A stretch of DNA of 10,746 nucleotides from Bacilli bacterium (GTDB lineage: Bacteria > Bacillota > Bacilli > Tumebacillales > JAQBPP01): NCBI GenBank assembly GCA_028287455.1, contig JAQBPP010000016.1, positions 1 to 10,746 on the forward strand, in the 5' to 3' direction. This document shows, piece by piece, positions 1 to 6,313 of this stretch; within the stretch, counting starts at the first letter, position 1; the number at the start of each line of letters is the position of its first letter. The position numbers and the translations under genes are program-made. The notes under the pieces were generated by a model. That model saw only the letters and a list, made by a program, of their open reading frames with translations, made no database searches and was not told where the DNA came from.

Positions 1-442
1 CCAGGCTGATCTGCTGGCTTGCGGCCGTCTCCGTCAGCGCCCTGCGCAAGCGCGGGCAATACGGTTCAGTCATATCCACGTGAACGACGCCGTCCTGCCC
101 TTCATGAAACGTCAGCGGACGAGACTTGGTGAAATCGATAAAATCATCTACGACAACCAGTGTGCCAGGTGCGTACTCCCTTTTAATCGAACCCACTGCA
201 GCTGTCGATAAAATCGCTGTTACGCCAAATTCACGCAGCGCCCAAATGTTCGCGCGATAATTGATCAAGTGCGGCGGAGTTGAATGACCTTTGCCATGCC
301 GCGGCAAAAATGCAACGGGTTTCGATTGATATTCGCCCGCAGTAATCTGTACATCCCCATACGGCGTGGACATTTCGATCAACTGTACCCGTTCCAGTAA
401 ATCCACATCATAAACACCTGTGCCTCCGATAATGCCAAACAC
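1..442 (-). CDS. mtnP: MTA phosphorylase / purine nucleoside phosphorylase family (3' end beyond window)
   Basis: Partial gene: the N-terminal 147 codons are present and the rest lies off the left edge. The protein opens with the glycine-rich phosphate-binding loop GIIGGTG (residues 3-9), followed by PRHGKGH (47-53), whose Arg-His pair contacts phosphate in this family. Next come NYRANIWALREFG (61-73) and STAAVGSI (79-86), and then DDFIDFTKSRP, which closely follows the layout of human MTAP. Members cleave methylthioadenosine, or methylthioinosine or purine nucleosides, with phosphate, releasing the base and a (methylthio)ribose-1-phosphate in methionine salvage. The C-terminal residues that separate MTA, MTI and guanosine/inosine enzymes are missing, so the substrate is open. 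The GTG start at 442-440 is chosen because a GGGAGG ribosome site lies 9 bases upstream and the protein then begins right at the conserved strand. It lies 36 bases after the LigD-type gene and may be cotranscribed with it. Confidence 0.85.
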   Translation of the reverse strand, partial: MFGIIGGTGVYDVDLLERVQLIEMSTPYGDVQITAGEYQSKPVAFLPRHGKGHSTPPHLINYRANIWALREFGVTAILSTAAVGSIKREYAPGTLVVVDDFIDFTKSRPLTFHEGQDGVVHVDMTEPYCPRLRRALTETAASQQISL

Positions 443-451
443 GCCAGCGAA

Positions 452-457
452 CCTCCC
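452..457 (-). promoter_or_regulatory. Shine-Dalgarno site for the phosphorylase GTG start
   Basis: GGGAGG on the minus strand, 9 bases before the GTG at 442-440. It supports that non-ATG start and sits inside the 36-base gap after the polymerase gene, which shows no terminator. Confidence 0.75.
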
Positions 458-478
458 AAAAACAAGCAGTTATTCCCT

Positions 479-1405
479 TCATTTAAACGCATGGGCGTTT
501 GCCGAGTCAAGTTCAACCTGATGCAGCGCGTTTTCCAACCGCACCCCAGGCAGCAGCACTGTGGAAAACAGATCCCCGCGCTCGCGCACCCGCTCCACCA
601 CCTTAGGCAGTGGAAAATCTGTTGGCCGTGCGCCAGCTTCCACTTCCTGCCAAGTCAGCGGCGTAGACACAAGGCCTAACGGATGAGCGCGCGCGGAGTA
701 AACCCCAATCAATGTTTTGTTTTGAGCATGCTGCACATAGTCAAAATACACTTTATCCCCCCGGTGTTTCACCATTCGTTCAAGTGTTACATCGTTTGGC
801 AGTCGGCGCTTAACTTCTTCTGCAATAAAGCGCATCACAACACGCGTTTGAGTAAAGGTGTAAACTTGCTGCAGTGGGACATAGACAGCAAGTCCGCTTC
901 CGCCTGATGTTTTTGGTGCGTTGGGCAGCCGAAGCTCCTCTAATACGTCGTGCAGCACCAAAGTCACTTTGCGAACCTTCTCGAAATCTGGCGTAGTTGG
1001 ATCCAGATCAAATGCCAGCACATTCGGATATTCTGGCTTCAGGCTGGTAGAAAACCAGGGGTGCCATTCAAGCGCTGCCTGATTTGCCAGCCAAATGAGT
1101 GTGGCAGTGGAGTCGATTAAAATATAATTTAAATACCCGTTTCGTTCATCTGACCAAACTGGGAACGTTGTCACCCACTCTGGCGTGTCAGACGGCGCAT
1201 TTTTTTGATAAAAAAAAGTTCCTCCCACGCCATGAGGATAGCGCAGGACGGTCAAAGGGCGATTGCGGTAATGCGCCAGGAACAAAGGAGCTAATTCAAT
1301 GACATAGGAGATCAATTGCGCTTTGGTAATGCCCGCCTCGGGCCAAAGGGGTTTATCCAGGTTGGTTACCTTGACCGGATATTCCGCTTGCAGCAGTTCG
1401 GCCAT
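479..1405 (-). CDS. ligD: Stand-alone LigD-type polymerase/primase domain protein (NHEJ)
   Basis: A 308-residue archaeo-eukaryotic-primase-fold protein equivalent to the polymerase domain of bacterial LigD, which adds (ribo)nucleotides at broken ends bridged by Ku. Visible marks: DKPLWPEAGITKAQL (17-31), LTVLRYPHGVGGTFFYQKNAP (51-71), the metal-binding FDLDP with D133 and D135, the SGGSGLAVYVPL loop (167-178), KVYFDY with the third acidic residue D222, and YSARAHPLGLVSTPLTW (236-252). There is no ATP-dependent ligase or phosphoesterase domain, so it is a separate polymerase module. The loop position that is usually His (SGxxGLH) is Ala173 here. The ATG at 1405 is preferred over an in-frame TTG at 1429 because a GAGGTGA site lies 5 bases before it. 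A TATATA element at about 1437-1430 could be a -10 box but has no convincing -35. ku lies about 3.2 kb upstream on the same strand. Confidence 0.9.
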   Translation of the reverse strand: MAELLQAEYPVKVTNLDKPLWPEAGITKAQLISYVIELAPLFLAHYRNRPLTVLRYPHGVGGTFFYQKNAPSDTPEWVTTFPVWSDERNGYLNYILIDSTATLIWLANQAALEWHPWFSTSLKPEYPNVLAFDLDPTTPDFEKVRKVTLVLHDVLEELRLPNAPKTSGGSGLAVYVPLQQVYTFTQTRVVMRFIAEEVKRRLPNDVTLERMVKHRGDKVYFDYVQHAQNKTLIGVYSARAHPLGLVSTPLTWQEVEAGARPTDFPLPKVVERVRERGDLFSTVLLPGVRLENALHQVELDSANAHAFK

Positions 1406-1410
1406 AACTC

Positions 1411-1417
1411 TCACCTC
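1411..1417 (-). promoter_or_regulatory. Shine-Dalgarno site setting the ligD-like start
   Basis: GAGGTGA on the minus strand, 5 bases before the ATG at 1405-1403. The longer TTG-started frame (1429) has no comparable site, so translation most likely begins at the ATG. Confidence 0.7.
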
Positions 1418-1458
1418 ACAGTAACCCAAGATATATACATGCCCTTAGCGTACCCGAA

Positions 1459-1474
1459 ACTGTACAATCACAGT
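1459..1474. repeat. Short inverted repeat ACTGT-N6-ACAGT before the polymerase gene
   Basis: Perfect 5-base arms around a 6-base centre, between the efflux terminator and the ligD-like start. It could be a weak operator or chance; no family-specific operator consensus is recognised. Confidence 0.25.
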
Positions 1475-1477
1475 ACG

Positions 1478-1507
1478 AAAAAACCACCGCCCGCATAGGC
1501 AGTGGTT
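1478..1507 (-). terminator. Intrinsic terminator of the efflux operon
   Basis: On the minus strand AACCAC-T-GCC / GGC-G-GTGGTT pairs into a 10-pair stem, including one T-G wobble, with the 6-base loop TATGCG. It is followed by a T run (six Ts, the first two within the stem). It begins 28 bases after the stop of the second adaptor gene and so closes the three-gene efflux transcript before the LigD-type gene. Confidence 0.85.
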
Positions 1508-1534
1508 AAATGGAGGACAACTTGATTCAACGAA

Positions 1535-2161
1535 TTACCTGTGAATGGTGACCGAGGCGTTCATGCCAGGTACAACTCCTTTTGGATAGTTCGTCAAGGA
1601 GATTTTGACAGGAATGCGCTGTGCTACTTTGGTATAAGTACCGCTGGCGCCGCCCGCTGGCAGCAAGCTGAAAGCTGATGACGTTGTAAAGCCGACCAGC
1701 TGAACTGTCCCTTTATACGTGGTGCCAGGAAATGCGTCCAGCGTGATGTCGACATCTTTGCCCACTTGAACATCCTGGATCACATTTTCGTCAATATTAG
1801 CCACGATGTAAAGTTTACTCAGATTGACGAATTTGGCGAGCGCTTCGCCTTGTGTGACATTCTCACCTTTTACAACACTTGCTTGAATGGCTGTGCCTTG
1901 AATCGGCGGGGTAAGCGTTTTGGCATCTGCCGCACCCACGCTGCCTACAGTTTGATCTGTGGTGTAAGTGTCCCCTTCTTGCACAGACCAACTGGTTAAA
2001 TTACCTGTCATTGGGGAAGGTAATGTCACGATATCTCCTTGAATCATAGCATCGTTCGTTGAGATGTAATTGCTGTTGACAAAGAAGTAGTAAGCGCCGC
2101 CGCCTATAGCAGCAATCAGGACCAGAAAAATGACCACATTTAAGATAATGAGTTTTTTCAT
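1535..2161 (-). CDS. Short HlyD/EmrA-type membrane-fusion adaptor, second copy
   Basis: A 208-residue adaptor with one N-terminal membrane segment (about residues 3-25) and an extracytoplasmic part. The EmrA-like signature YISTNDAMIQGDIVTLPSPMTG (32-53) starts the first half of a lipoyl-like domain; PPIQGTAIQASVVKGENVTQGE is the second half, followed by a beta-barrel part ending in TYTKVAQRIPVKI. Only about 15 residues separate the lipoyl halves, where E. coli EmrA (about 390 residues) has a long coiled-coil hairpin. Proteins like this assist MFS exporters; without the hairpin it is unlikely to reach a TolC-like channel, which fits a one-membrane cell. It is clearly paralogous to the gene just upstream, 32 bases away. 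An in-frame GTG at 2176 is possible, but it abuts AAGGGA with no spacing. The ATG at 2161 lies 12 bases after GGAGTG and starts a better signal anchor (MKKLIILNVV). Confidence 0.85.
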   Translation of the reverse strand: MKKLIILNVVIFLVLIAAIGGGAYYFFVNSNYISTNDAMIQGDIVTLPSPMTGNLTSWSVQEGDTYTTDQTVGSVGAADAKTLTPPIQGTAIQASVVKGENVTQGEALAKFVNLSKLYIVANIDENVIQDVQVGKDVDITLDAFPGTTYKGTVQLVGFTTSSAFSLLPAGGASGTYTKVAQRIPVKISLTNYPKGVVPGMNASVTIHR

Positions 2162-2193
2162 GAGTGCAATGTTCACTCCCTTACGCGTTCGAT

Positions 2194-2889
2194 CTAACGG
2201 TGGATTTTAACCGTTGCGTTCATTCCGGGTTTTAAATTAGCAGGCGCATCTGAACCAAAGGAGATGCTGACAGGTATACGCTGAACTATTTTCGTATAGT
2301 TTCCGCTGGCGTTCATTGCAGGCAGCAGCGACAGCATGCCGGCAGTAATGGAACCAATTCGGGCAACTGTGCCGGTAAATTTGGTGCCTGGCATCGCGTC
2401 GACATAAATGTCTGCCGCGTTACCCACTTTCACATCCTGCAGATCCGTTTCCTGCACATTGGCAACAACACTGAGGTGACTCGTATCACTGACAACCGCA
2501 AGCGTCTGTCCAGGTGCGACGCTCTGACCGACTCCAACGGGTGCAGTTTGCAAAACAGTGCCATTAATTGGCGATTGGAGAACCCCCTCGCTCAGCACCT
2601 CTGGCGGCACCGCTTTATCCGCTCCGTGCACTGCCCGATATTGAATCGCAGCATAAGTATTGTCTTGCTCACCTAAATTCTGTCCGGCAGTGACCTGATC
2701 CCCGGTTTGCAGTGACCATTTCGTTAACGGCCCAGGTATTTGCGGAGTGATGGGAACTAATTGTCCGCTGATTTGTGCATCATCCGTGGTAATATAGGCA
2801 GTTGCATCATTGGAGTAATAATAAACTCCGCCTGCCACACCCAGCAGTAATAGGAATACCACCACATTTGTAACAATTAACCTAACCAT
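2194..2889 (-). CDS. Short HlyD/EmrA-type membrane-fusion adaptor, first copy
   Basis: A 231-residue adaptor whose N-terminal transmembrane helix spans about residues 3-24. It is followed by AYITTDDAQISGQLVPITPQ (31-50), the EmrA-like entry into a split lipoyl domain. The second lipoyl half is LQSPINGTVLQTAPVGVGQSV (104-124), and the beta-barrel part ends with NYTKIVQRIPVSI and PGMNATVKIHR. The link between the lipoyl halves is about 30 residues and carries no long heptad pattern, so the classical alpha-hairpin is absent. The role inferred is a periplasm-free adaptor or substrate-handling partner of the DHA2 exporter encoded 29 bases upstream. The ATG at 2889 has GAGGTG 10 bases before it. 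The downstream paralogue keeps the same architecture and the same NYTK/TYTK-QRIPV motif and IHR ending, which points to a tandem duplication followed by divergence. Confidence 0.85.
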   Translation of the reverse strand: MVRLIVTNVVVFLLLLGVAGGVYYYSNDATAYITTDDAQISGQLVPITPQIPGPLTKWSLQTGDQVTAGQNLGEQDNTYAAIQYRAVHGADKAVPPEVLSEGVLQSPINGTVLQTAPVGVGQSVAPGQTLAVVSDTSHLSVVANVQETDLQDVKVGNAADIYVDAMPGTKFTGTVARIGSITAGMLSLLPAMNASGNYTKIVQRIPVSISFGSDAPANLKPGMNATVKIHR

Positions 2890-2918
2890 AGCCTGGATAC
2901 ACCTCGATCAACCAAATT

Positions 2919-4496
2919 TTAATCGAACAACTGAACTGAATCAGAGTTCGACGCGCGAGTCTTCTTCACATTCCGAATAAATAAGGACAGCAACAACCCA
3001 AACAATGTAATGCCAGTAGTGACCAGAAGCACGTCATCGGTTGATTGCACAAATGCTGCAATCTGCACTTGCGCCATAATTTGACCGAGCGCAGCAGCTT
3101 GAGCTTGAAGCTGTGACAAGCCCCGCTGCATAAACAGACCTGTCAGATTATGAAATGTCTCGACAGTGGACACGTTATATGTAGAAGCGCTGGCTGTCAA
3201 TACACCTGCGTGAAACGCCTGCCTCAGCTGCAGCACAGACGTCAAAATGGCAATACCGATTGATCCTGCCACATTGCGAATCGTATTGATTAAAGCGTTT
3301 GCCTGTGGCATTTTATCCGGAGTGACATGTGCAATGGCTGCCGTCGTAATTGGCATCATGGTCATACCGAGACCGAAACCGCGTATCGTCATAAGCCAAA
3401 GTAAGTTTTGATAAGAAGTCTGCGTGTCAATTTGCGCAAGTAAATAAGTGGTGATGGAGATAATCACCAGACCGACGATGACATTAATCTTGGCGCCGAT
3501 CTTATCGTAAAGCATCCCTGACACCGGCATCATCACGCCGGAAGCAAGCGCAGACGGAAGCATAAGAAGCCCCGTTTGCATGGCGGACAACCCCTGCAGG
3601 TTTTGCAGAAACAAGGGGATAAAAAAGATTACACCAAATAGCGCGATCGTGGCGACAGACATGATAATGCTGCTTAATGTAAAAGTAGTGTCTGCAAAAA
3701 TACGAATATCGAGCATGGCCTCTGTCTTTCTGCTTAGCTCCACCCAAATGAAAAAAGCCAACGCGACCACCGCAATGATTAGCCAAAAGAGAATCTCAGG
3801 CGAGGCCCAGCCTTTGGATGGACCTTCACTTAGTGCATACAGCAAGGCACCAAATCCTGCCGAACTCAACACAAAGCCGGCAAAATCAAACGATTTCCTC
3901 TTATGCAGCACCTGGTTTTGAAGCAACACAGTTAGTAGAATTAAATCAACAATGCCAACAGGTACATTTATGTAGAAAATCAGACGCCAATTCAAATACT
4001 CTGTAATATAGCCTGACAAAGTTGGACCTACCGCAGGCGCAAACATGATGGCAATCCCCGTAATCCCCATGGCAAGTCCCCGCTTCTGCGGCGGAAACAA
4101 GCCCAGCATAATGGTCATCGCTACAGGCATCATCATTCCGCCGCCAATCGCCTGAATAATCCGAAAGAACACCATGCTCCAGGTACTCCAGGCAGCTCCG
4201 CACAGGGCAGACCCCACGATAAAGATCAGCAAAGACAGCAGCAGCACTGATTTACTTCCAAATCGTTCGCTGAGGTACCCGGTTACAGGCGTAATTACGC
4301 CCATCGTCAGCATGTACGCGGTTAAGACCCACTGAATCTCACCCGCGCTTGAAGCAAAGACAGCCATCATTTTCGGTATGGCGATATTGACAATACTGGC
4401 ATCGAGCACTGCCATAAAAGCAGCAAGTGTGACCGCAAGCACTGCCAGCACGATAGATCCTTTGGCCGCGCTGCCCACTTCAGGGGTAGCTACCAT
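2919..4496 (-). CDS. DHA2-family (EmrB/QacA-type) multidrug MFS exporter
   Basis: A 525-residue, very hydrophobic protein with the 14-helix pattern of the DHA2 drug:H+ antiporters. Key motifs: LDASIVNIAIPK (31-42) in helix 1, the family signature with its buried Asp; motif A GYLSERFGSK (73-82) in the first cytoplasmic loop; FFRIIQAIGGG with R112 (motif B) in helix 4; and GIAIMFAPAVGPTLSG (147-162), the antiporter motif C in helix 5. A long extracytoplasmic loop precedes the last helix, as in EmrB. It should export hydrophobic or cationic toxic compounds using proton motive force; the substrate cannot be read from sequence. The ATG at 4496 has AAGGAG 8 bases upstream; an in-frame GTG at 4505 overlaps that site and is rejected. 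It is the first gene of a three-gene operon with two adaptors. No TetR- or MarR-type regulator gene is adjacent. Confidence 0.93.
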   Translation of the reverse strand: MVATPEVGSAAKGSIVLAVLAVTLAAFMAVLDASIVNIAIPKMMAVFASSAGEIQWVLTAYMLTMGVITPVTGYLSERFGSKSVLLLSLLIFIVGSALCGAAWSTWSMVFFRIIQAIGGGMMMPVAMTIMLGLFPPQKRGLAMGITGIAIMFAPAVGPTLSGYITEYLNWRLIFYINVPVGIVDLILLTVLLQNQVLHKRKSFDFAGFVLSSAGFGALLYALSEGPSKGWASPEILFWLIIAVVALAFFIWVELSRKTEAMLDIRIFADTTFTLSSIIMSVATIALFGVIFFIPLFLQNLQGLSAMQTGLLMLPSALASGVMMPVSGMLYDKIGAKINVIVGLVIISITTYLLAQIDTQTSYQNLLWLMTIRGFGLGMTMMPITTAAIAHVTPDKMPQANALINTIRNVAGSIGIAILTSVLQLRQAFHAGVLTASASTYNVSTVETFHNLTGLFMQRGLSQLQAQAAALGQIMAQVQIAAFVQSTDDVLLVTTGITLFGLLLSLFIRNVKKTRASNSDSVQLFD

Positions 4497-4504
4497 TTCA
4501 TTCA

Positions 4505-4510
4505 CTCCTT
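4505..4510 (-). promoter_or_regulatory. Shine-Dalgarno site of the MFS exporter
   Basis: AAGGAG, 8 bases before the ATG at 4496-4494. It overlaps the in-frame GTG at 4505-4503, which is therefore an unlikely start. Confidence 0.75.
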
Positions 4511-4550
4511 TGTATCCAACGGATCCAGTTTGAGCAGCTAAACAGAACAG

Positions 4551-4579
4551 ATACTACCATGGCTTTCAAATTTTGACAA
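4551..4579 (-). promoter_or_regulatory. Sigma-A-type promoter of the efflux operon
   Basis: TTGTCA (4579-4574, 5 of 6 to TTGACA), exactly 17 bases, then TAGTAT (4556-4551, 4 of 6 to TATAAT). It lies between the ku stop and the exporter start and predicts a leader of roughly 45-50 bases. It gives the efflux genes their own transcription independent of ku. Confidence 0.65.
4566..4576. promoter_or_regulatory. Candidate operator palindrome over the efflux -35 box
   Basis: The minus strand reads TCAAA-A-TTTGA, a perfect 5-base-arm palindrome whose first three bases are the last three of the -35 hexamer TTGTCA. Position and AT-rich symmetry suit a repressor site, but the regulator is not encoded nearby and chance is possible. 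Confidence 0.35.
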
Positions 4580-4597
4580 TAGGAGCAATCCCCCCTT

Positions 4598-5491
4598 TTA
4601 TTTCGTCTGTTTCCTGCGCCTGGTGCCTCTCTTCTCCACCTGTTTCTCGATCGCAGCAGAGGATGGCGAAAGTCCCACCACATTTTCCACTGGTTTTAAA
4701 GGCGGAAAAACCTTCTCCTTGTCAGTTTGTTTGGCCAAATCAAGGCTCGCCTGCAAGGCTTGCATCAGATCAGCAATTTGCGCAGTCTCATGCTCCACAG
4801 GCGTCTGAATCTCCTCTCCTGCCGACTTGTTAGAAATGGCAGTCAGAATGCGCTCGCGGTACTCATCCAAATATTTGTCCGGATCAAACGCAGTGGTTAA
4901 ATTATCGATTAACAGCGTGGCCATGTCCATTTCCGCCCCGGTAACGTCCGTTTCGGACAACTGAGGCAGTCCAGCCACTTCGCGCACCTCATCCGGGTAA
5001 AAGATGGTCTCCATCACCAGGTAGTTCTGATAAGAACGAATCACAGCGAGGCTTTCGGTCTCCCGCATGACGATTTTGGCCACTGCAATACGTCCGGTTT
5101 CGTCCATTGCTTTTCGCAGCAGTGTGTAAGCTTTGGTACCGGTTTCATCCGGGGTCAGGTAGTAGGTTTTTTGAAAATAGATAGGGTCAATATCTCTCAG
5201 CTTAACGAAGTCGAGAATGGAAATGGATCGCGATTTTACAGGAGCGAGCGCCTGCAGCTCATCGGGCGTCATCACCACGAAACGATTCGGCTGCACCTCA
5301 TACCCTTTGACCAACTCCTTCCATTCAATTTCTCGATTGCAGGACGTACAAAAACGCATATATTTCATCGGTGTTCCACAGTCGGCATGCAGTGACCGAA
5401 ATTTCACATCATGGTTTTCAGTAGCTGCATACATTTTGACAGGAACGTTAACCAAACCAAACGAAATGGAACCTCTCCACATGGTGTGCAT
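4598..5491 (-). CDS. ku: Ku DNA end-binding protein (NHEJ)
   Basis: A 297-residue bacterial Ku, which forms a ring-shaped homodimer, threads onto double-strand break ends and recruits LigD-type enzymes. The start MHTMWRGSISFGLVNVPVKMYAATE is the family's hallmark N-terminus. His35, Cys38, Cys48 and Cys51 (H-x2-C-x9-C-x2-C) form a zinc-ribbon-like insert seen in part of the family. Further marks are LVKGYEV (59-65), IYFQKTYYL (104-112) and the helical stretch near 203-220. The tail after about residue 250 is charged and ends in KRGTRRRKQTK, a lysine/arginine-rich extension of the sort used for extra DNA contacts. The ATG at 5491 has AGGAGG 9 bases upstream; a longer TTG frame from 5515 would contain that site and is rejected. 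It lies 105 bases after rex and is followed by the efflux promoter, with no clear terminator between. Confidence 0.96.
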   Translation of the reverse strand: MHTMWRGSISFGLVNVPVKMYAATENHDVKFRSLHADCGTPMKYMRFCTSCNREIEWKELVKGYEVQPNRFVVMTPDELQALAPVKSRSISILDFVKLRDIDPIYFQKTYYLTPDETGTKAYTLLRKAMDETGRIAVAKIVMRETESLAVIRSYQNYLVMETIFYPDEVREVAGLPQLSETDVTGAEMDMATLLIDNLTTAFDPDKYLDEYRERILTAISNKSAGEEIQTPVEHETAQIADLMQALQASLDLAKQTDKEKVFPPLKPVENVVGLSPSSAAIEKQVEKRGTRRRKQTK

Positions 5492-5500
5492 GAAAAAACG

Positions 5501-5506
5501 CCTCCT
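5501..5506 (-). promoter_or_regulatory. Shine-Dalgarno site setting the ku start
   Basis: AGGAGG, 9 bases before the ATG at 5491-5489. It decides against the in-frame TTG at 5515. Confidence 0.8.
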
Positions 5507-5516
5507 AGCAGGCAAT

Positions 5517-5546
5517 GAATTCCCAATTCCTAGTTGTAGAATTCCC
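5517..5546. repeat. Iterated AATTCC motif upstream of ku
   Basis: On the plus strand GAATTCCC occurs at 5517-5524 and 5539-5546, a start-to-start distance of 22 bases (about two helical turns), with a further AATTCC at 5525-5530. It lies just upstream of the ku ribosome site. It may be a regulatory repeat or coincidence; no promoter hexamers of good quality are seen in this gap. Confidence 0.25.
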
Positions 5547-5596
5547 TGTGGACGCGTTAACTACTAAGTATAAAATTGTCAGCCGAAGCCTGGCCA

Positions 5597-6229
5597 TCAG
5601 TCGATATAATAAGCTAATGCTTGCAGCTCAGTGGTGAGATCTGCGGTACGCAAGGAAATCTCGTCAGGCACCTTGATTTTTACAGGCGCGAAATTTAAGA
5701 TGCCTCGAACGCCAGCAGCCACCAGCCGATCTGCCACACGCTGTGCCTCTGGTGCTGGCACCGTAATAATGCCTATTTGAATATCCAGGCGACTTACCGT
5801 TGCATTCAGCTCGCTCATCGGTTGAATGGGCAAAAGTCCGATTTTGCAGCCAATCTTGTTTGGATCTTGATCAAACAAGGCGACGATCGACAGTTTTTCG
5901 CGGGTAAACCGGTTGTAATTGGATAAAGCAATTCCCAGATGGCCGGCACCTACAAGGGCTACCTGTATAGTGCGGTCCAGTTTCAAAATTTGCTTGATTT
6001 TTTCAATTAAGTAAGGGACCTCATAACCGATGCCCTTGCGTCCAAAATCTCCGAAATACGCCAGGTCCTTGCGAATTTGAGCGGGGTTAATCCCAAGCGT
6101 CTGTCCCATCTCCTGGGAGGAAACGGTTCGAATCGAGGATTCATTCAGATATTGTAAATAGCGTAAATAAACCGGCAGCCGCCGAACAACTGCTTCTGAT
6201 ATCTTAGGTGTTTTCACTTGCTGAACCAT
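5597..6229 (-). CDS. rex: Rex redox-sensing transcriptional repressor
   Basis: A 210-residue NADH-responsive repressor, the usual length for Rex. The N-terminal winged helix is marked by ISEAVVRRLPVYLRYL (10-25) and the recognition region INPAQIRKDLAYFGDFGRKGIGY (47-69). The Rossmann domain follows with VALVGAGHLGIALSNY (90-105; G94-x-G96-x2-G99), and FDQDP gives the acidic residue after strand 2 (D120) expected for NAD(H). A C-terminal helix (TADLTTELQALAYYID) swaps between subunits in known structures. Rex represses fermentation and alternative-respiration genes when the NADH/NAD+ ratio is low and lets go when NADH rises. The ATG at 6229 gives the standard N-terminus, but the nearest purine run (AGGGG) directly abuts it, so initiation may be inefficient or controlled. 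A GTG four codons in has better spacing and cannot be excluded. It follows the sigH-like gene by 84 bases. Confidence 0.95.
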   Translation of the reverse strand: MVQQVKTPKISEAVVRRLPVYLRYLQYLNESSIRTVSSQEMGQTLGINPAQIRKDLAYFGDFGRKGIGYEVPYLIEKIKQILKLDRTIQVALVGAGHLGIALSNYNRFTREKLSIVALFDQDPNKIGCKIGLLPIQPMSELNATVSRLDIQIGIITVPAPEAQRVADRLVAAGVRGILNFAPVKIKVPDEISLRTADLTTELQALAYYID

Positions 6230-6231
6230 CC

Positions 6232-6245
6232 CCTGTTCAAACAGG
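6232..6245. promoter_or_regulatory. Perfect palindrome at the rex ribosome-binding region
   Basis: The minus strand reads CCTGTT-TG-AACAGG, two perfect 6-base arms, ending two bases before the rex ATG. It overlaps the only purine-rich ribosome site. As RNA it can fold into a 5-pair hairpin with a TTGA loop that hides part of AGGGG; as DNA it could be an operator. It does not match the usual Rex box (TTGTGAA-type arms). Confidence 0.4.
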
Positions 6246-6313
6246 CTGAATACGAATCCAGTTATCTGGTTTTATCGTACCATGAGACGGTTCAAGCGTA
6301 CAATGAATTCCCG

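Noticed and set aside
1403..1477. Possible SigG (forespore) promoter for the polymerase gene, by analogy with B. subtilis ykoU/ykoV
   Set aside because: A CATGTATA stretch resembles a SigG -10, but no matching -35 lies 17-18 bases upstream. The ku upstream gap also gave no convincing SigG pair.
3580..3921. A 113-codon plus-strand frame opposite the MFS exporter
   Set aside because: It overlaps an intact, motif-rich transporter on the other strand and its product shows no family features.
4570..4600. Terminator after ku
   Set aside because: The G-run and CTCC pairing just after the ku stop gives only a few pairs and no T run.
5217..5567. A 116-codon plus-strand frame spanning the ku start
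   Set aside because: It is antisense to the most conserved part of ku, and nothing in its product looks like a known protein.
5570..5596. Terminator after rex
   Set aside because: A C(TTCG)G loop is present, but the stem is only about four pairs with a bulge and the following bases are a mixed AT stretch, so it is too weak to call.
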